From NCBI GenBank assembly GCA_003339415.1, contig PDHQ01000013.1, positions 110,793 to 174,792 of the forward strand: a stretch of DNA of 64,000 nt, written 5' to 3'. This document shows positions 12,480 to 22,050 of this stretch, one piece after another. The DNA comes from Ophiocordyceps camponoti-saundersi (nom. inval.) (taxonomy: Eukaryota; Ascomycota; Sordariomycetes; Hypocreales; Ophiocordycipitaceae). The number at the start of each line of letters is the position of its first letter. The stretch's first letter is position 1. The position numbers and the translations under genes are program-made. The notes under the pieces were generated by a model. The model was not told where the DNA came from. It ran no database searches and saw only the letters and a list, made by a program, of their open reading frames with translations.

Positions 12480-15400
12480 CGGCGGGCAAGCAAACGGCTC
12501 GCAGCCTCCTAGCCATTGAGCCACGCGAGTCATGAAGCGGAGTCGTTTACCGAAGCAACAGAACGGCGTCTACCGACTCCGGAGTCCCCAAGGGGCCCCT
12601 CGAGCCGTCACCGTCGTCACGGTGCTCACGCCAATGCTGGCGACGCCTTGTCGCCTTCGTTGTCGAGCTCCGTTCAGGCTTACCAACGTGCGACCTCTTT
12701 TTTCAACGCAATTGCGATTTTCGCTCGAAACCTGGTATGCGTACCAATGAGGCCTAACATGGGGCGGTCAGCACACGCAGATCCCTTGTTCCTTCAACTT
12801 CGGTTTTTTTTTTTCGTCTTTTCTTTTCTTTTTCTTTTTTAAACCTCAAGGCCGGTCCGGCCTTTTCTCCTGGGATTGGTGGCCTTACATATACGCGGAG
12901 GCAACGGGTAGGAAAAATCGGAAGGGGAGGCTCGCATTGTTTAGCTGCTTTTACGCCCCCTGACCGCCTGGTCTACCTTCGAGAGAAGGGCGTCCACAGG
13001 GGATGTAAGCACAGGGCGTGTCAAGGTCCAGGCGCATGGGTTCGTCAGCCTCGTCGATGGGAGCACAGGTTTTCTGTGAGCGGCAGTACGATGGAATATG
13101 GGGTGAGAAGCAGGCTTTGGTCAAAGCTAGGAACGTTTCAGTGGATGCCGCGAGGCAGTTCATCCGGCCGGCAAAGGGCCTTGGTAGTCGCGAGATGACG
13201 AGCGGACGACATACACACATACCTACTTAACGGACGATGGGAGGCAGGTTATCCGGCGTGCATGGTGCATCTGCCCAGTTCATTGTAGGCGAAGTAGAAT
13301 AGCACTGGACAAGGGACAAAGGGATCAAGTAACGAATTGTCAGAGACGAAGAAGCGAAGTCGTTTAATTATCTCTACTTGATTTTCAATGGGGAAGACTG
13401 GTAACGAGGATGGCGTGCCGCTGTGAGGGGGGGGATTTGGCGAAGTGAGGGGACGATGGTGGAAAGCAGAAGGGCAATTTTTGAGTAAGACGGGGATGAA
13501 GGACTGGCAATGCAAGATCAACAACGAATGTCGATGGCGATGATGATGATGATGATGATGATGATGGTATAGGGCTGAGTTGAGCCGAGGGTAGGTTGGC
13601 AATGATCAACACATGGGGCGGGAGAGGACAGAAGAGGTATAGACTATCGTTAGGGTGCAGTGTACGGTACGGACGTATGTACTACAGAAAAAGAACGGGA
13701 GCTAAGGCGGATATGACGTGCATGTGCTAAAGGAAAAATAAAATAAAATAAGAAGGGGTCGGGCCAAGCCACGAGGGGCCAAGCAAGCCATGGCCATGGG
13801 GGCGGGCCTTGTGCGACGGGAAGGCTAAGACAGGGCCCCTTGGGGAGGAGGGGATTTTTTTTAGGGGTGTGGGTTAGGTGGGTAAGGTGTATCGTATGTA
13901 TGTATGTATGTAGTTGGGTCAGGTCATTGGGGTTAGGCGTATGTTTGTATGTGTGTATGTAGAGAATGGTGTGATTGTTTTTTTTTTTGCTTGGATGTGG
14001 TTTTGTTAGAGGGGGAAAGTTTTGGGAGAGTGAATTGAGAAGGTTCTTTGAGGGGTTGGGGATGGTGGTGTTTATGAGGTGAAGATTAGGGTGGCAGGAG
14101 GAGGAGAAGGGGTGAAGAGGAGGAGGAGTGAAGAGGAAGGTAGGTGCCTAGAAAAGAAGAAGGATGCGTAGAAGGAGAGAAGCTAGGGCTTCATCTACAT
14201 ACATATGAGATATCGTCGAGTTTGATGTGTATACCTACCTAGACACAGATTTACAGGTACATGCTATATACGGATACAGGTGTCGGATAATAACAGACAA
14301 GGTTCGTGTATTTTTCCTTTTCCTCGTCTTTTTGCGTTGAGGGGAAAGTAACTGAGTGAGTGAGTGAGTGAGTGGGCTTGATGTTGTGTAACAGGACAAG
14401 GGGGGGTGGGCGTACGGTGTATGTATATATATGTGTGTGTAGAAATCAGCTGAGGAGTCAAGGTGAGAATTTATGTATGTATGTATGTATGTCTGTATGT
14501 CTGTATGTTTGTATGCTATTGTATGTCTGTATATATATGTATGTATGTATGTATGTAGGTATGTGTGTATGCAGGTAGGAAAGTTAGTATTAGATGGCCG
14601 GGGGTTGTTATCTTGACTTTGATCGGATGATCTTCTTTATCTGTTCTGAAAAAAAAAACAACGATGGGTTAGGTAGGTAGATAGCCTAGGTAATACCCAT
14701 GCGAAGAGATGGGCAGAAAGGAAATGGGTGGAGAGATTAAGCGCAGCATGCTGAAGAGACGATTTCCATTCTCTTTTCTTCACATTGAAGTGAGTGAACA
14801 GTCTGCGTTTCAGGACTGGAAAGGTTGTTAATACATAGTATATATGTATACCTATGCAGAGAAGAAGTTGTTACCCAGTATCTACTGTGGCTGTATGTAT
14901 GTATGTGTTCTGTACGTCATCGCGGTCGGCCGGAGCCGGCAAGTTCGGCATTTGCTTCCGGAGCCGGTCTTGAAGAGGGAGACGCCGGAGGGGGGCGGGT
15001 AAGGAGTGAGGGGTTCAGCGCCGGCGTGGGACTTGGGCAGAAGGAATATACTACATGCATACGGATACTATATATCTACCACGTGTATGTAAAGATCTAC
15101 GCATAATATATATAAAGAGTGAAGGCACCCTTGAAAGACAGACAGATGATTTCTTAGCCCAATTCAAAATGAGCTTCTTTCCTGCCACCGGCCATCAGTC
15201 TTCTTCCGTACTACCTACCCACAGACAAGCGAAAGAGGATGGATGCTTTTCTCTCCCTCCTCCTCACAATGTTGTATAAACTAATCCATCGATAAATAGG
15301 CTGTATAGGTCTACTAACGTATGTTTATGGTACCAGGCTACTCCGTAGAGGCATGTTAGTTGGCGTCGATAAGGCAAAAAAGTAGGGTTTGCCTCAACGC

Positions 15401-16310
15401 TTTTCAACCTCGTCATTTCTGCACTCTCTCAAAGCTTCTCCTCAAACCGGTAAATGGCGACGTTTCCTTCCGTCTCTCTCTCCTTCTCCCCCTCCCCTCC
15501 CTTTTCTCTCTCACCCCCATAGGTGCGAGAAGCCTACACGCATGCATGCATCGCTAGGTCAAAGTAGATAAGAAGGCTTTTCCCCCCATGATTCGCCCGC
15601 CCTCCCCTCAATCCCTCTCTTCAAAGGAAAAAAAACATCTTCCTTTTCCCCCGTTTTTTTTTCTCTTTTGGAGAAAAAAAACACTATAAAATATAAAACA
15701 AAAGGCAGCTGTGAGGGCAGTTGCGACTTGCAACAAAGGGGACGAAGAAGGGGGGGAAAAAGTGTGGGTGGATCTTGCTGTATCTTGTCTCTCTGCCTCT
15801 TAATTGGCAAGAGACGACTTGGCCTTCATTCTCACCTTCTCTTACTAGGTAGGTACGAGTGGAAGACAGGAGATTAGATTAGGGAAGGAGAGAGACAGAG
15901 AGAGAGAGCGAGAGAGAGAGAGCCTTTAACCGGCAACAGGACGTTCCTGCTTCGTCAACAAACAGACTGACCGGCGACTACACCGACTACACCGAAGGAA
16001 CCACAGCGCGTCTCACACACACACCTCTCTCCATTCGCGCCTCTCTCGTTAACTTCCCATCCCCCCTCTCTCTACAAACATACACTCTCCACCACCAATC
16101 CATCTCTCCCATACTCTCTCAATCAAGCCTAATCCCACATTCGCTACCGTCATCATACAAATAGGTAATCGCCAGTATCGTCTGTGTCATCTTCATCTTC
16201 ATCATCACCATCATATCCCACCCCCTCCCCATTTTTCCCCCTCCCTCCTCTCTCTTCTTTTTGGCGGGGTCAATCAACCAATATCAATTAACCATCGTCA
16301 CCCATTTGTC
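12480..16310. other. Intergenic region between con7 and the AAR2 gene
   Basis: No supported gene. Contents are the possible 3' end of con7, (GTAT)n and (GAGT)n microsatellites, T- and A-rich runs, TACGGATA motifs at 14269 and 15060, and from about 15890 a polypyrimidine, CA-rich leader-like stretch running into the next gene. A (GATGAT)n tract lies near 13540-13565. Confidence 0.6.
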
Positions 16311-16562
16311 ATGGTCCTCATTTACTTTCTCATCGCCACCTCTCCCCTCATCCCCTATCTGATACCTTTCGTCTTCCCCTTCGTCGCCCTTTGGATGCTC
16401 GTACTCGGCCTCCGCGTCCTCTTCAACTCCATCACCGCCATTCTCACCGTCGGAGCCAGCCTCGTCGCAGTCTTCCTCGCCGCCGCCGTCGTCTTCGCCA
16501 TTCTCGACGCCATCTACGCTTTATTCAAGAAACGTGTTCCCCCACCGAAACCGGTGCTAAAG
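16311..16562 (+). CDS. Hydrophobic coding segment of unresolved status (upstream exon of AAR2 or separate membrane peptide)
   Basis: Begins with ATG at 16311 and encodes 84 strongly hydrophobic residues, with two likely membrane spans (about residues 3-37 and 39-72) ending in FKKRVPPPKP. Codon use is almost uniformly C-ending, so it looks truly coding. The frame stays open to a stop at 16716, but after about 16562 the protein looks like a shadow, because the AAR2 frame takes over with good codon bias. An intron at 16563-16630 (GTACAA..TCAAG, 68 nt) or 16563-16666 (104 nt) would join it in frame to AAR2. A lost base in the C5 run at 16543-16547 is another explanation. I recognise no family. 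Confidence 0.45.
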
Positions 16563-16567
16563 GTACA

Positions 16568-18112
16568 ATGGAAATATTCAAGGACGACCACCACCTCGAC
16601 AAGAAGGAGACCGTATCGGGTGATATCAAGAAATCCAACTCGACTGGCTCGAATGGCTCCGTCAAGTCGTCTGGCTCAGTCAAATCGACTGCCTCCGTCA
16701 AGTCGCACAACTCGGTAAAGGCCATCGGCAACTGTCCCCTGGGCTCTGTGCGCCTCCTCCGCCCGGAATCAACGTCGGCCGACGAAAGCGACGGTCCGCC
16801 GCCTCCCCTGCTGCCGCACCCCCCGAGAGAAACCCCGCGGAACCCGATGGTCCATGGCCTGGGTGGTGGAGACATCGTCATCATCCTCAATCTGCCCAAG
16901 GATTACACCGTCGGTTATGACTCCGTCGCCTTCACTGCTCGCCACTTCGTCGGTATCAGGAACCTGCCGCCCGGCCCGCACTTCTTCTGGGCCTCCCACT
17001 CCGTCAACGCCTCGGCCCGCTGCGGCTTCTGGATCATGAGCAGCGCCGCCGTCCACCTCGTTCACGTCGTCCAGTGGCATCGCGACAACGAAATCTTCGT
17101 CCAGCCCACACGTGCCGAGGCCCGCATCCAGGCCGGCAACATCGCAAACATCTACAATCAGCTTCCCCCCTTCCGCGATCCCTCCGCTCCCCGCGTTCAG
17201 CCCGGCTTGACGCCGCTCTCCACTGGTCAGGCCGGCGCCGTCGGCTGGAACCGGCTGACGGGCCACATCACCGCCACCCTCTTGGACCGCGTCACCTCGG
17301 ACCAGGAAGATGGCTGGAACCTCCACACCTGCGACCAAGTCAAGGGCTCGCTCAAGATGGGAGCTGAGATACAACTCGACAGTACTCTCTCACATCGCCT
17401 CTTTCAGTCGCACGAGCTTAAATTTTGTTTCCAGCAGCAGACTAGGACCTTTTCCCTCAATAGCTTTGGAAGCGACCGCTCCCGCGATGCCGTTGACACC
17501 ACCACTTACATCCTCGACACCCTGACCTCTTTCACCGAGCAAGACGTCCTCGGCGATCTCCAGTTCGCCTACATTGTCGGCGTCTACCTCGGCAACGACG
17601 CCTGTATCCAGCAGTGGTGGTTCGTCGTTGTACGCATATTCCTTCGCGCGCACCGCCTCATCGATGAGCGGCCCGAATTCGTCGCCCGCATTCTCGACGC
17701 TCTCAATGCTCAACTCTGCCACAGCAACTATTGCCTCGACGCCTCCATGCTCGACTCCAATGAAGCTCAGCGCCGCGAACTGCAAGTGTCGCTGATTGTC
17801 TACAGGAGTCGCATGAAGGAAACCATCGACGCCTGGCTCAGCTCTAATTCGCCCTCCCTGGCCGCCGCCGCCCTGGCCTTTGTGAAACTGGAGGCCGCCG
17901 TCACCCACATGGGCTGGGACCTCGACGACAACTACCTGCGCCGGGGAAATGTCATGCTCGAGGACGGCTCCGAGGTCGAGCTCGACCTGGACGAGCTCGA
18001 GGCGGAGGATGAGCGCGGCGAGTTCGCCCCCGAGGTCGTCGAGTTCGACGAGCATGGTCGCCAAATCGGCCTGGTGTCGTGGTCGGCCGAAGCTGAAGGT
18101 GCCGGTAGATGA
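16568..18112 (+). CDS. aar2: AAR2-family U5 snRNP assembly factor
   Basis: A single open exon of 514 aa from ATG 16568; another ATG at 16848 just precedes the conserved part. AAR2 binds Prp8 during cytoplasmic maturation of U5 snRNP before Brr2 replaces it, so it serves pre-mRNA splicing. After a Ser/Lys-rich stretch (NGSVKSSGSVKST), the N-terminal AAR2 domain shows GDIVIILNLPKDYTVGYDS, HFVGIRNLPPGPHFFWAS and a GFW motif. The C-terminal helical domain shows EQDVLGDLQFAYIVGVYLGN and QQWWFVVVRIFL. The tail is acidic. Human AAR2 is about 380 residues; the extra length here is the N-terminal extension. It is convergent with the uS9 gene. The real N-terminus is unclear because of the hydrophobic coding segment immediately upstream in another frame. 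Confidence 0.85.
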   Translation: MEIFKDDHHLDKKETVSGDIKKSNSTGSNGSVKSSGSVKSTASVKSHNSVKAIGNCPLGSVRLLRPESTSADESDGPPPPLLPHPPRETPRNPMVHGLGGGDIVIILNLPKDYTVGYDSVAFTARHFVGIRNLPPGPHFFWASHSVNASARCGFWIMSSAAVHLVHVVQWHRDNEIFVQPTRAEARIQAGNIANIYNQLPPFRDPSAPRVQPGLTPLSTGQAGAVGWNRLTGHITATLLDRVTSDQEDGWNLHTCDQVKGSLKMGAEIQLDSTLSHRLFQSHELKFCFQQQTRTFSLNSFGSDRSRDAVDTTTYILDTLTSFTEQDVLGDLQFAYIVGVYLGNDACIQQWWFVVVRIFLRAHRLIDERPEFVARILDALNAQLCHSNYCLDASMLDSNEAQRRELQVSLIVYRSRMKETIDAWLSSNSPSLAAAALAFVKLEAAVTHMGWDLDDNYLRRGNVMLEDGSEVELDLDELEAEDERGEFAPEVVEFDEHGRQIGLVSWSAEAEGAGR

Positions 18113-18794
18113 CAGTAGCCGTTGGACAAGCCGCTCAAGATGCCGTAGAACAGGAAATGACGCGTCACGAATAGGAAGAGTTATGAAAGCGAATTGACAC
18201 AAAAATATCGTGCATTGCCGCCTGTCTCAAGCGACGCGTAGGGTTCGTACAAGTACACTAAACCTCGCAGCATTGTTCATCCTCGACGGGAGTATTACCA
18301 AGGGGCGGGCGCAGAAAAGCCTGCCGTACCAGACACGTTGTTATCAAGTGGTGCTTGGAGGACTTCATCTACCTATGGAAGAGGCCCTACACCATGCCCT
18401 CCCGATCCCGGTCCGCGCAGAAGAACATGTCCCCGCCAAATGTCGTGGGACAACGAACACAGCCATTCACTCATCTTCTCTCGTCCACAACACGACGTGA
18501 CAGACGCTTTCGCTGCTCTATCCCTCACCGACCTCACCTCAATCCCCGGAAGAACCGCCCTCTGGCGCCTTCCCCCGAAGACGTTCGCAAGCAAATGAGA
18601 CGAGGCACAGATAAACCACATCTCTTCTTTGATGAAAGTCCTACCCCAGAAGCCAACATCCCCCCTATCCCTTTCCCTTCCTCATCGACCAAGCCATGGT
18701 TGGTATCGATAGGCCGGCCATCAGAGAAGAAGAACAAAACAAAAGAAAACACTCGATGGAGAAGGAGGAGAAGGAAGAAGGGCGAATGGCTCCT
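18113..18794. other. Convergent intergenic region between aar2 and uS9
   Basis: Holds the 3' ends of two convergent genes. A plus-strand frame from ATG 18394 runs to 18804 into the uS9 gene on the opposite strand. Its product is basic and low-complexity with no motif I know, so I do not call it a gene. Confidence 0.5.
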
Positions 18795-19529
18795 CTATCG
18801 GTAGGACTTCTGGAAGCGGGCTCTGGCGCCAGGACCGCCGAACTTTTTGGGTTCGCAGCGACGGTTGTCGGCCACGAGGAGGGTACGGTCGAACTGGACG
18901 AGGGCCTGCTTGAGCATGTTCTTGGAGTGCTCGTCGACGTACTTTTGGTAGTAGGCGATGAGGGACTTTGCGATGGCTTGACGGATGGCGTAGATTTGAG
19001 AGGTGTGGCCTCCTCCGGTGACGCGGACGCGGATATCGACGTTTGCGAACTTGTCGAGACCTACGACGAGAAGGGGTTCGTAGACCTTTGTTTCGATATC
19101 TCGTGTTAGTTCTTTTGGTCACTTTTCTTGCGGATCTCGTGTGTTTCCTGTGGTGTTGTTTGATGTCGGGTGATGGATTTTGAATGGCGGAGTTGAAGGA
19201 CGGAAAGATATGGAGAGGCTTCGTTTCTTGCACCCGCGTACCTTGAAGCGAAGAATCTCAGGCTGAACCAGTTGCAGCGGACGGCCATTGACCTTGATGA
19301 GACCACGACCAGACTATTTCAAAAGCCAGAAGCTCGCAAGCGCGGTAGAAGAAAAATGTTAGCCTCACGCCCTCATTCATCATCAACCTTCTCTCTCTTC
19401 GCCCGGTCCCAAAGAACATGTCCCCCGATTTTTTCGGGAGGGCAAAGAGATTCGCACCTTGCAGTGAGCGACGGCAGTGGCCGTTTTCTTCTTGCCGAAG
19501 CATTGCACGCTTTGTGTCGACGACGACAT
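18795..19529 (-). CDS. rps16: 40S ribosomal protein uS9 (RPS16)
   Basis: 144-aa cytosolic small-subunit protein. Exons on the minus strand are 19529-19458 (24 codons), 19313-19242 (24 codons) and 19085-18795 (96 codons plus TAG), all in phase 0. The start reads [20 protein letters not shown], the middle [20 protein letters not shown], and the end is the universal uS9 tail [14 protein letters not shown], which reaches the decoding site of the 40S subunit. The length agrees with the yeast protein (143 aa). Intron 2 has a clear CTAAC branch site; its acceptor is AAAG rather than the usual YAG. It is transcribed divergently from eL32 from a shared promoter. Confidence 0.97.
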
Positions 19530-19932
19530 GGTCGCTGCTTTGGGACTTCGCTTGTTGTCGAAGACGGTTGCTTGGGAGGGGAGAACGTTACGGGCGAGGA
19601 GATTTGGCTGGGGTAAATGCTTCGGTTTTTTTTTTCGCCCAGGGCTTTTGTGCCCTCTACTCTCTGTGGCTGCTTTAGTGGGGCGGGTAGTAGCCTTTCC
19701 GGGGGCTGTGGGTGGGGGGAGCTACAGGCGGAAGGGGGAGGAAAACAGTGTCACGTGCACGCAGCCCTAAGCCCTTGAGCCTCAACTCAACCCCCCCCCC
19801 CGCGTGTAGAATTTCTCCACGCGAATGAACTTGACGATAGCCCATCAGATTCAGGAACCACGCCGCCGTCAAGGTAATACCGCCTTCAACGATGATGACG
19901 ATGATGAACCGAGACTCGCTCACACGAATTAG
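19530..19932. promoter_or_regulatory. Bidirectional ribosomal-protein promoter
   Basis: The 403 bp between the ATG of uS9 (minus) and that of eL32 (plus) must carry both promoters and leaders. It contains a CACGTG and an AGCCCTAA six bases apart (19752-19770), T-rich and C-rich tracts, and no open frame. Confidence 0.85.
19752..19770 (+). promoter_or_regulatory. CACGTG + AGCCCTAA module (Cbf1- and Tbf1-type sites)
   Basis: CACGTG at 19752-19757 is the E-box bound by Cbf1-type bHLH proteins. AGCCCTAA at 19763-19770 is the telobox-like sequence bound by Tbf1. In Candida albicans and other ascomycetes outside the Rap1-dependent yeasts, these two factors drive ribosomal protein genes. The placement between two such genes supports function; binding itself is inferred. 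Confidence 0.65.
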
Positions 19933-20638
19933 ATGGTCGCCGCGAAGAAACACGTTCCGATCGTGAAGAAGCGTACGTCACCTCTTATGTCTCGTCGACT
20001 TCTATTTTTGAGCTTCTCCGACAAACGATGAAGCTTCACGAGTAGAATAGCTTGCTTTCACCTTCTACTGCGATCAGAAACATTGTCACGCGAGGAACAA
20101 AAGTTGACACAATGCTTTCCCTCAAACAGGCACCGCGCGCTTCAATCGCCACCAAAGCGATCGCTTCAAATGCCTTAGCCCAAGCTGGCGCAAGCCCAAG
20201 GGCATCGATAACCGTGTCCGGAGACGTTTCCGCGGCACCATGGCCATGCCATCGGTATTGCTCTTTGCCCCTTTCCCTCACTTTCACACATGGAGTGAGG
20301 GCCTCTCTGTTCGTCAGATTTGCTTACGAATGGAAGTAGATTGGTTACGGTTCGAACAAGAAGACGCGCTACATGATGCCCTCGGGCCACAAGGCTTTCC
20401 TCGTCAACAACGTCAAGGACGTCGAGCTCCTGATGATGCACAACCGGACGTACGCCGCTGAGTACGTGACTGACAAAAATGCCAAACCCTCTTGGCCGTG
20501 GACCATGACCCGCTGACAGAATATGTCAGGATCGCCCACAACGTCTCGTCGAGGAAGCGCATCGACATCATCGCCCGTGCGAAGCAGCTGGGCGTCAAGG
20601 TCACGAACGCAAAGGCCAAGGTCACCACCGAGGTGTAA
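19933..20638 (+). CDS. rpl32: 60S ribosomal protein eL32 (RPL32)
   Basis: 131-aa large-subunit protein in four exons: 19933-19972, 20130-20254, 20340-20461 and 20530-20638. The start is [20 protein letters not shown], followed by [19 protein letters not shown], a stretch reading [17 protein letters not shown], and the end [20 protein letters not shown]. All are hallmark eL32 blocks and the length equals that of most eukaryotic eL32 proteins. The introns (157, 85 and 68 nt) have GT-AG ends. It is divergent from uS9, allowing matched expression of one protein for each subunit. Confidence 0.97.
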
Positions 20639-22050
20639 AAAAGAACCCCAACAAGATCAATCTTCCTCCTCTTGTCTTTTTCATCTACCTCAATCGTACC
20701 TGCATTCGCGCGGCTGGCACGGATCTCGGGCCCTGGGGATCTGTCGGGAGTTGGCTCAGGGTAGGGGGCAGAATATACTGGCTGGGTGGAATAAACCTTC
20801 CCCCTTTTCCTCACCTTGCACTTTCCTGCGTGGGCCTCAACCCAGACAAATCTTTATCGAATTTTCTGTCAGACGAGCGAGGTGGCGGCCTGGAGGGACG
20901 AGCCTCGACGGGTAACGGATGACACGGCCAATAGAGTCATGTCATTGCGGCTAGATGAGGAAGAGAGACGAAAAACAAAAAAACAAAGAACAAAACCCCC
21001 CGAAGATGATGGACATGCGACCTTGTTCTAGACACGTCATGCGTGCCGACAAGAGTCACGAAAACACTCTCCTCCCATGATATACGTAGACGGTAGAGAG
21101 GGATGACGGTCATCTTCTCACATCTTAAACTCACCTACAAGCGTAGCCTCGTACGCTCCGACCTGTAGCCAGATATACATAATCCGAGGCCTCAATCATA
21201 TCCATACATGACTACCTACATCCACACGTACATACATACACACATCCGTACAATTCTTCACCTCTTCTTTTGTTTCCCCTCATTCCCGAGACAAGGGGGG
21301 TATAAAAAAGAGAACAGCAAAAAGAGATGATCAACAGCAACGAGATCCCCATCCGCTTCGGGGAATCGTGAGAAAAAAAAAACCCACCCTTTTTTTGCCC
21401 CTTTGTTCAGCTAGGTGGTACTGGATGGGAGGATGGTCCCCCATCGACACCAGAGTTGGATTGAAAAGGGGGAAGAGAGAAAGAGAAAAGGGGAAGAAAG
21501 GAAATCAGCATTCGAGGCTGCGTGGTATGGGGTAAGGGTAGAGGGGAAAGAGGAGGAGGAGGGAAAGGATGATAAGGGGGAAGGGAGTAGAAAATGGTGA
21601 TGGAAAGGGGGAAGAAAAAAAGGCCAGCCACTGGATAGCAACGACATGGGAAGAATAAAATCTTGAGAAGAGAAGAGAGAAAGAGAAAAGATGGATGGAA
21701 GAAAAGGGAGAAGAAGGGGAAGAAGAAGAAGAAGAAAGGAAAAGTCGTGTGCCGAAACCAAATCCTTGACCGAAGCTGTCGGATACGTCCGATATATCTC
21801 TCGTGGGTGGCATCGCCATGCCACGTCTTTCGTCATGTACACGTTTAAACCAAACACCTGAAAGCAGCCGTCATGGTACTGGAGGCGGAGACGGACCGAG
21901 CCAGCGCGTTCAACGCCTCGTGCAAGTAGTCTCGTCGTCTCCAGAACCTTGCCTCCCTCTTCTTCTTGCTCACCCCCTTCAGCTCACATGGCAACGTCGT
22001 CAGCGACTTCATCTCTCTTCCTGACTGTTCAGCTGATGGAAGTCGGGCCG
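20639..22050. other. Convergent intergenic region between rpl32 and tea4
   Basis: Carries the 3' ends of eL32 and of the SH3 protein gene. The middle (about 21440-21760) is a purine-rich low-complexity stretch, and short CATA repeats lie near 21215-21245. I see no gene. Confidence 0.6.

Noticed and set aside
16543..16563. Programmed -1 ribosomal frameshift joining the hydrophobic segment to AAR2
   Set aside because: The frame relation fits, but no X-XXY-YYZ slippery heptamer is present; splicing, separate genes or a base error are simpler.
18394..18804. Possible small basic protein between aar2 and uS9
   Set aside because: Overlaps the uS9 coding end on the opposite strand, is low-complexity and has no family motif; codon choice is not clearly coding.
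19314..19457. C/D-box snoRNA in uS9 intron 1
   Set aside because: An ATGATGA resembling a C box is present on the coding strand, but I find no CTGA D box at a suitable distance.
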